A stretch of DNA of 64,000 bases from Nordella sp. HKS 07 (lineage in GTDB: Bacteria > Pseudomonadota > Alphaproteobacteria > Rhizobiales > Aestuariivirgaceae). The position numbers and the translations under genes were made by a program. The stretch is taken from positions 1,754,001 to 1,818,000 of the forward strand of contig NZ_CP049258.1 of the NCBI RefSeq assembly GCF_011046735.1, read 5' to 3'. The notes beneath the pieces were generated by a model. The model did no database searches and was not told the origin of the DNA. It worked only from the letters and a program-made list of their open reading frames with translations. Shown piece by piece: positions 58,976-64,000 of the stretch (position 1 is its first letter; each line of letters starts with the position of its first letter).

Positions 58976-60076
58976 TCAGCCTGCCGCCTGGCGAAGGCGA
59001 TCGGCCGCGCCGGCATCGATGATGGCGAGGCGCGTCCTGTAGCGCCGCGCCGCGCCGGGCGCGAGCACGATCAGCTCGCCGGCGGCTTTCACAGCCTCGC
59101 GGCCAAAGCCGTTGGTGCAGGGCTCGATGCCGACCGCATACTGGCCTTCGCCCATCATCCGCCACTCGATATAGTTCGGCATCGCCCTTCGGTCATAACG
59201 CACACTCACGCCGGTGCCGCCAAAAAGTCTTGGATTGTAGATAGCGACCTCTACTTCGCCTTGTTCATCCGCCCGCAGCCGATGCTCGAAAGTCTGCTGG
59301 ACCCAGTCTTTCTGCGGCGCGATGAAGCGTGACCAGCTGCTGCGATCGCTCACATCGGCCGTGCCGAAGAGGAGGCGTGGCGCACGCTCGGTCGGCGCGA
59401 TGAGTTCGGCCCCCTCATCGACGAAGGGGTAGCCGACATTGAAATGATAGAGCAGCATGTGCTCGGCCGGCAGGAAGCCGCAATTCTCGACGACATCCTC
59501 CATCTCGAACCATGATCCGCCCATTTCGGCCCGATAACAGCGAGTGAGAACGAGGGTTTCGCCATAGCTCTGCGCCTGGGTGACCCGGCCGACGGCCTCG
59601 AGACAATATCTTCCCTCTACCCAGCGCCCGCCGAAACTCACGATCTCGGCCGGGATGAGGGCGGCCCGGTCATGCACGCCATAGCGGTCGGTGGGCCGCG
59701 CAGGAAAATTGTAGTGGGCGACGGACGTTTCTTCCGGATTGCCGATATGGACGAGCCCGCATGTGTTGTTGAGGCCACCAAGCCCGGTCCTCAGCCAGCC
59801 GAATCCGGCCTGATCCTCGAAGAACCAGGGCGCAGCAAGCATGGTCGGCGGGATCCAGGCCACGGATGCGCCGCGGAATTCACAGCGGCCGACATCGAAA
59901 CCGCGATCGACGCCTATCTCGAAGGAAAAACCGGTGCCGGTCCTGAATTCGAGCAAGCGGACGCCGCGCGAGGGGCCATTATCGGAGGTAAGCAGCCTGA
60001 CGTCCGCGATCTGCGACATATGCCCGACGCGCCGGCGCAGCGCGTCGCCCGACAGCCCATCGCCGAAAAAATCCAT
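58976..60076 (-). CDS. DUF4432-type aldose-1-epimerase-fold protein
   Basis: 366 residues from ATG 60076 (aggagg upstream); the frame is open into the divergent lacI gene but shows no family features there. GVRLLEFRTGTGFSFEIGVD and RGFDVGRCEFRGASVAWIPP, MLLYHFNVGYPFVDEGAELI, YAVGIEPCTNGFGREAV are typical of the galactose-mutarotase-like fold with its Glu/His pair. It may interconvert anomers of the imported sugar. Operator G3 lies 15 bases before the start. Confidence 0.8.
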   Translation of the reverse strand: MDFFGDGLSGDALRRRVGHMSQIADVRLLTSDNGPSRGVRLLEFRTGTGFSFEIGVDRGFDVGRCEFRGASVAWIPPTMLAAPWFFEDQAGFGWLRTGLGGLNNTCGLVHIGNPEETSVAHYNFPARPTDRYGVHDRAALIPAEIVSFGGRWVEGRYCLEAVGRVTQAQSYGETLVLTRCYRAEMGGSWFEMEDVVENCGFLPAEHMLLYHFNVGYPFVDEGAELIAPTERAPRLLFGTADVSDRSSWSRFIAPQKDWVQQTFEHRLRADEQGEVEVAIYNPRLFGGTGVSVRYDRRAMPNYIEWRMMGEGQYAVGIEPCTNGFGREAVKAAGELIVLAPGAARRYRTRLAIIDAGAADRLRQAAG

Positions 60077-60091
60077 CGCATCCCCTCCTAT

Positions 60092-60103
60092 GTTACGGGT
60101 ATC
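60092..60103. promoter_or_regulatory. GntR/LacI-type operator GTTACGGGTATC (G3)
   Basis: Ten of 12 bases match GTTACCGGTAAC; also set in tgtta-N9-taaca. Lies between the divergent DUF4432 and lacI genes, so it may serve both. Confidence 0.6.
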
Positions 60104-60158
60104 ATAACAAGCGTTTGACAGGCCCGGCAATGATCTGCATGGGTTCCTGTCGACAGCT

Positions 60159-61238
60159 TTGCACGTGAAACGAGCAGGATTTCGGACCTTGGCAAAAGGA
60201 GATGGAGGGTCGAAGCGCGGATTTGGCCCGACCATGGCGGAAGTGGCGGCACTCGCCAGCGTGACCAAGATGACGGTCTCGCGCGTGCTGCGTCAGCCCG
60301 AGAAGGTCAACCCGGAAACGCGCAAGCGCGTATCGTCGGCCATGTTGAAGCTCGGCTACGTCCCCAACCGGCTCGCCGGCAGCCTGACATCCGGCGCCAC
60401 CGGCCTCATCGCCGCGATCGTGCCGACATTGCGCCATTCGATCTTCGCCGACGTGCTGGAAGGTTTGTCGGATGTCATCTCCGAAGCCGGCCTCGATCTC
60501 TTCGTGTCCTTCAGCTCCTACCGGACCGATGTGGAAGAAAGCCAGATCCGCTCGATCCTCGAACGGCGCCCCGACGCGCTGATGCTGACTGGCCTTACCC
60601 ACAGCAAGGCCTCGCGTGACATTCTGCGCAATTTCGGTATCCCCGTCATCGAAACCTGGGAGACGGCCGAGGAGCCCATCGACATGATGGTGGGTTATTC
60701 GAACCGCGACGCGGCCCATGCTATGACGGGCGAGCTGGTGCGCGCCGGCTACCGTCGCATTGCCTTCGTCAACGGCTCATCCGCCGGCAACGAGCGCGCG
60801 CGGCTTCGCGCCGAAGGCTATCTCGCGGCACTTCAGGAGGCCGGCTTGCCGGCGTTGCCCATTCACGTCGTCGAGCATGATGCCGATATCCGTCCCGAAA
60901 TCGGCGCGCGGGCGCTGATCGCCGTGCGCCAGCAGACACCGGATGTCGATGCGATCTTCTTTACCAGCGACATATTCGCCGTCGGCGCGATCCTGGCCTG
61001 CCGCGAACAGGGAATAGACGTGCCCAACACGATCGGTATTGCCGGATTTCACGATCTCGAAATCGGCCGGGTGGTTTCCCCGACGCTGACGACCGTGCAT
61101 GTGCCGGCGACCGAGATGGGGCGCAAGGCCGGCCATATGCTGCTGGCGCGTTTGTCCGGTGGACGCAGCAATATTAGCCGCCAGAATCTCGGCTTCAGCA
61201 TCATCCTGCGCGAGAGCGCGAGACGCTCGCGGGGTTAG
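60159..61238 (+). CDS. LacI-family regulator, gluconate-GntR-like
   Basis: Up to 359 residues. HTH TMAEVAALASVTKMTVSRVL, hinge GYVPNRLAGSL, then GLIAAIVPTLRHSIFADVLE, all close in style to E. coli GntR. Sensor domain to SIILRESARR. Start uncertain: TTG 60159, GTG 60165 and TTG 60189 (caggat upstream) are all in frame; the DNA-binding domain begins at about 60231. Divergent from the DUF4432 gene. Its likely sites are the GTTACCGGTAAC-type operators G1-G3, which would tie the sugar importer, the ATPase-less transporter and the mutarotase into one regulon (inference). Confidence 0.9.
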   Translation: MHVKRAGFRTLAKGDGGSKRGFGPTMAEVAALASVTKMTVSRVLRQPEKVNPETRKRVSSAMLKLGYVPNRLAGSLTSGATGLIAAIVPTLRHSIFADVLEGLSDVISEAGLDLFVSFSSYRTDVEESQIRSILERRPDALMLTGLTHSKASRDILRNFGIPVIETWETAEEPIDMMVGYSNRDAAHAMTGELVRAGYRRIAFVNGSSAGNERARLRAEGYLAALQEAGLPALPIHVVEHDADIRPEIGARALIAVRQQTPDVDAIFFTSDIFAVGAILACREQGIDVPNTIGIAGFHDLEIGRVVSPTLTTVHVPATEMGRKAGHMLLARLSGGRSNISRQNLGFSIILRESARRSRG

Positions 61239-61239
61239 C

Positions 61240-61983
61240 TCATCTCGCGATATGGCACCCGGCCCGGCGCAGGCCCGCCAGATATTCATCGATGAGCTGG
61301 TGATAGCGGGTGCGCCCGAAGCTTGGGAAATGGCCGCCATGCACGATGCTCACCGGCAATGACCGAATGCGCTCGAAGGTCGCTTGATAGTCGCGACGGA
61401 CGGAGTGATAGGCGTCGTCGATCAATGGTCCGTCATAGACGATGTCGCCCGAGAGGAAGATGCCGGTCCGGCGCTCGAAGAGGCCGATGCCGCCCGGCGA
61501 ATGGCCGGGCGTGTGGATGACCTCGAAGGCGCGATCGCCCAGATCGATGATATCGCCGCCCTCGAGGATGCGACCTGCCGGCGCCGGCTCGATGCGATAG
61601 GCTTCCGTCTTCCAGCCTTGCGGCGGCCGGTCGAACATCTCTTCCGTCGCATATCTGTCGGCGCAGGTGAGCTCATTGCGCGGATCGGCGAGAATGGCGG
61701 CTTCCGCCCCATGCACGGCCCGATCGGCGAATTCATGATGGCAGCCTATATGGTCGAAATGCGTGTGGCTCGCGACGCAGAGCAGCGGCCGCTCGCGCAC
61801 CAGCGCCACATGCCGTCGCAGGCTGAAATGGCCGAGCCCCGTATCGAACAGCAGATCGCGGTCGCGCCCGCGCACATGCCACATATTGCAACGGTAGAAG
61901 GGCTTGATCCACGGCTCATGTATCAGCGTCACGTCATCGGCGCAGCGGATCGTCTCATACCAATCAGCAGCGGCGACCATCAT
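61240..61983 (-). CDS. Metallo-beta-lactamase-fold hydrolase
   Basis: 247 residues with the HxHxDH motif (ASHTHFDHIGCHHEF), the later His in IHTPGHSPGGIG, Asp in FLSGDIVYDG and C-terminal HGGHFPSFG. A di-zinc hydrolase of unknown substrate (thioesters, lactones or phosphodiesters are usual). ATG 61983 overlaps the ATPase stop (ATGA), so it is made with the Pot-type importer and may hydrolyse the imported compound. Convergent with lacI, with 1 base between stops. Confidence 0.9.
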   Translation of the reverse strand: MMVAAADWYETIRCADDVTLIHEPWIKPFYRCNMWHVRGRDRDLLFDTGLGHFSLRRHVALVRERPLLCVASHTHFDHIGCHHEFADRAVHGAEAAILADPRNELTCADRYATEEMFDRPPQGWKTEAYRIEPAPAGRILEGGDIIDLGDRAFEVIHTPGHSPGGIGLFERRTGIFLSGDIVYDGPLIDDAYHSVRRDYQATFERIRSLPVSIVHGGHFPSFGRTRYHQLIDEYLAGLRRAGCHIAR

Positions 61984-63026
61984 CGCGCCAGGACCAGGAC
62001 ATGCGCCGGGTCGCAGGCGAAATCGATCATGTCGCCCGGTCGCACCATCGCATCGGCGGGAAGCCGCGCCAGGAGCGTCAACGTCTCGTCCTTGGCGGGA
62101 ATGGCGGTGACGCGTTTGAAGCTGCCCTGGAAGATGACGTCTTCGATGCGCGCGGTGCCCAGCGGCAGGAGTTTCTTCTGATCGATCACCACATGTTCGG
62201 GGCGGATCGCCAGTGTGAGCTCGCGGCCGGGTGCCGCATCGGTGGCGAGTTTCCAGAGACCGAAGGGCGTTTCGATCTCGCCCGCCGCCACGATACGGCC
62301 CGGAAAGATCGTGCTCTCGCCCATGAAGGTGGCGCTGAAGCGGCTCGCCGGCTTCAGATAGACGCGCTCGGCCGGTCCTTCATCCTCGATTCGTCCGTGA
62401 TTCATCACCACGCAATGATCGGCGAGCGCCATGGCCTCTTCCTGATCATGCGTCACATGCACGAAAGCGGTACCGACCCGCTTCTGGATCGCCTTGAGCT
62501 CTTCCTGCATCTGGCGGCGGAGCTTCAGGTCAAGCGCGCCCAGGGGCTCATCGAGGAGCAGCACCGAGGGCTCGACCACCAGAGCGCGGGCGAGCGCCAC
62601 GCGCTGGCGCTGGCCGCCGGACAGCTGATGCGGTTTCTTGGCGAAGGCCTCGGGCAGGCCGACGAGTTTCAGCACCTCCTGTGCCCGCCGGTCCCGCTCG
62701 CTGGCGGACACGCCACGCATACGCAGGCCGAAGCCGACATTGGCGCCGACCGTCATATGGGGAAACAGCGCATAATCCTGGAACACCGTCGTCGTCGGCC
62801 GCTTCGCCGGCGGCATGCTGGTGCAATCCTGGCCTTCGATCAGCACCTGGCCGGATGTCGGCACGAGGAAGCCGCCGAGGATCGACAGCAGGGTCGTCTT
62901 GCCGGAGCCCGAAGGGCCCAGCAGCACCGTGTAGCTGCGCGGCGCGATGTCGAGCGAGACATTGTCGAGAGCCCGCATGGTTCCGAAAGTCTGCGAGACG
63001 GATTTGACCTGGACCAAGGGCGTCAT
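61980..63026 (-). CDS. Spermidine/putrescine-type ABC importer ATPase (PotA-like)
   Basis: 348 residues. Walker [16 protein letters not shown]-loop VFQDYALFPHMTV, signature QLSGGQRQRVALAR, Walker B VLLLDEPLGALD, VTHDQEEAMALADH; C-terminal TOBE/OB domain (LAIRPEHVVID). The family covers polyamines, Fe3+, and other small solutes. It overlaps permease and MBL genes by 4 bases each. Confidence 0.93.
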   Translation of the reverse strand: MTPLVQVKSVSQTFGTMRALDNVSLDIAPRSYTVLLGPSGSGKTTLLSILGGFLVPTSGQVLIEGQDCTSMPPAKRPTTTVFQDYALFPHMTVGANVGFGLRMRGVSASERDRRAQEVLKLVGLPEAFAKKPHQLSGGQRQRVALARALVVEPSVLLLDEPLGALDLKLRRQMQEELKAIQKRVGTAFVHVTHDQEEAMALADHCVVMNHGRIEDEGPAERVYLKPASRFSATFMGESTIFPGRIVAAGEIETPFGLWKLATDAAPGRELTLAIRPEHVVIDQKKLLPLGTARIEDVIFQGSFKRVTAIPAKDETLTLLARLPADAMVRPGDMIDFACDPAHVLVLAR

Positions 63027-63805
63027 GTTCTGGATTTCCGGAAGAAAACGAGTTCGAAAAGAAGCACGAAGGCGATCGACACCAGGAAGACGAGCGAGCC
63101 CACGGCATTGGTCTTGGGGTTAAGGCCGGAGCGCAGGAGGTTCCAGATCTCGACCGGCAAGGTCGTATCGAAGCGGGTGAGGAGGAAGGAGATGATGAAC
63201 TCATCCCAGGAAAAAGTCATCGACAGGAAGAAGCTGGCAAACAAAGCCGGCCACAGCATGGGCGCGGTGACCAGCGTCAGCACCTGCCATTCCTTGGCGC
63301 CGAGATCGCGGGCGGCGCGCTCGATATTGGCCTGATGCTCGCCCATCTGGCTATAGAGGATAGCGAAGCAGAGCGGCAGATTGATCACCACATGACCGAT
63401 GCCGGCGGCGGTGAGTGATTTGGGGATGCCGATGGCGTTGAAGAGGACGAGAAGTCCCATGCCGATGATGAGATAGCTCACTGTGAGCGGTAGGGTGATC
63501 AAGCCGCGCAGAAGCGCCGAAGCCGGCAGCCAGAAGCGGGCGAAGCCCCAGGCGGCAAGGAAGCCAAGAACAGTCGCGACCGCCGAGGAAATCACGGCGA
63601 CGAAGAGCGAATTGATCAGCGCCGAGGTGAGGCGCGCATCGGACAGCACCGCCTGATACCAGCGCAGCGACGGTCCGCTGAAAGGCGGGATCGGGAAGGA
63701 GGTCGCCTGGAATGAGAACAGCACCAGGGTGACCACGGGCAGGAAGATGAAGCCGTAGATGAGCACGGCATAGAGAATGGTAGCGATACGAATCGACGCG
63801 CGCAT
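63023..63805 (-). CDS. ABC permease, PotC type
   Basis: 260 residues, about six membrane segments. FSFQATSFPIPPFSGPSLRW is the conserved periplasmic loop of PotC; EAA loop IERAARDLGAKEWQVLTLV; then FSWDEFIISFLLTRFD. It begins 1 base after the stop of the upstream permease. Confidence 0.93.
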   Translation of the reverse strand: MRASIRIATILYAVLIYGFIFLPVVTLVLFSFQATSFPIPPFSGPSLRWYQAVLSDARLTSALINSLFVAVISSAVATVLGFLAAWGFARFWLPASALLRGLITLPLTVSYLIIGMGLLVLFNAIGIPKSLTAAGIGHVVINLPLCFAILYSQMGEHQANIERAARDLGAKEWQVLTLVTAPMLWPALFASFFLSMTFSWDEFIISFLLTRFDTTLPVEIWNLLRSGLNPKTNAVGSLVFLVSIAFVLLFELVFFRKSRT

Positions 63806-63806
63806 G

Positions 63807-64000
63807 TCAGGTCCGTTCGATCTTCAGCCAGCGGGCGCAGAGCAGATAGGCGACCGTCACTACCGCCATCAGCAGGATCGCGAGAGCCGAGGCGAGTGGG
63901 AAATCGCCGCGCCGGCCGATCTGCAGCATGATGAGCTGCGGCATCAGCAGTTCGTTGTTGCCGCCCAGAATCTGCGGCGTGATGTAGTCCCCGGTCGCCA
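63807..64000 (-). CDS. ABC permease, PotB type, truncated by the window end
   Basis: Only the last 63 codons are present: ATGDYITPQILGGNNELLMP and a final membrane segment (ALAILLMAVVTVAYLL), stop 63807-63809. GDY-TPQ-LGG is the PotB/PotB-like hallmark. The SBP is presumably beyond base 64000. Confidence 0.88.
   Translation of the reverse strand, partial: ATGDYITPQILGGNNELLMPQLIMLQIGRRGDFPLASALAILLMAVVTVAYLLCARWLKIERT

Noticed and set aside
62001-63335. 444-codon frame antisense to the PotA/PotC genes
   Set aside because: Shadow frame; both sense genes have complete motifs.
1-64000. tRNA, rRNA or riboswitch genes
   Set aside because: I looked for cloverleaf-like and conserved rRNA stretches in the gaps and saw none; short or diverged RNAs could still be missed by eye.

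Overview
The window looks like chromosomal DNA of a GC-rich alphaproteobacterium, most likely in the Hyphomicrobiales (Rhizobiales). The reasons are the RIME-like palindromic repeats (the 'aagtgcgaagcggttttc' family), an ectoine uptake and catabolism cluster of the Sinorhizobium type, the density of ABC importers, each with its own regulator, and small rhizobial-type proteins around cspA and rpsU. I cannot place it to genus. About 60 protein genes are supported, including two cut by the window ends (1 and 64000) and two that are frameshifted. I saw no rRNA, tRNA, CRISPR array or intact insertion sequence.

Layout. 1-4650: a truncated enoyl-CoA hydratase/3-hydroxyacyl-CoA dehydrogenase, then small genes around cspA and rpsU, separated by RIME-like repeats. 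4672-26626: an accessory aromatic/CoA block. It holds ridA and a two-domain anthraniloyl-CoA (or salicylyl-CoA) monooxygenase, a vapBC toxin-antitoxin pair, an exported VOC protein, a Cys-rich exported gene pair flanked by duplicated DNA, indolepyruvate ferredoxin oxidoreductase (iorA, iorB), a MarR regulator, two PYROXD2-like FAD oxidoreductases (one frameshifted), an isatin-hydrolase/kynurenine-formamidase-like cyclase, a complete peptide-type ABC importer and a thiolase. Three promoters in this block share an operator-like dyad, TTTAG-N2-CTAWA, over the -10 box, so the block may be one regulon for indole or anthranilate-type compounds (inference).

26743-29743: D-amino acid dehydrogenase, alanine racemase and a divergent Lrp-type regulator (a dad locus). 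29753-39125: three Gfo/Idh/MocA dehydrogenases, two xylose-isomerase-like TIM-barrel proteins, a LacI regulator and a sugar ABC importer. The perfect palindrome TGGAACGTTCCA (one copy with a single mismatch) lies at all three promoters, suggesting a single oxidative sugar or cyclitol regulon. 39312-49688: a MocR-type regulator, a frameshifted exported protein, and an ectoine locus (two M24 hydrolase-fold proteins, eutC, eutB, then divergent ehuB-ehuC-ehuD-ehuA and a GntR regulator) without eutA, eutE/doeB, doeC or doeD in view.

49804-61238: an enolase-superfamily dehydratase, a Gfo/Idh/MocA protein, a sugar ABC importer whose two permeases are fused in one 659-residue chain, an amino-acid-type SBP with two permeases but no ATPase, a DUF4432-type mutarotase-like protein and a GntR-like LacI regulator. 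GTTACCGGTAAC-type operators at three promoters tie these into a second sugar-acid regulon. 61240-64000: an MBL-fold hydrolase translationally coupled to a PotA/PotC/PotB-type importer that runs off the window.

The best candidates for something not yet described are the 29.7-39.1 kb oxidative sugar regulon, the shared-operator aromatic regulon at 4.7-26.6 kb, and the fused-permease/ATPase-less transporter pair under one operator. Family assignments rest on reading motifs by eye; substrates are inferred from context.
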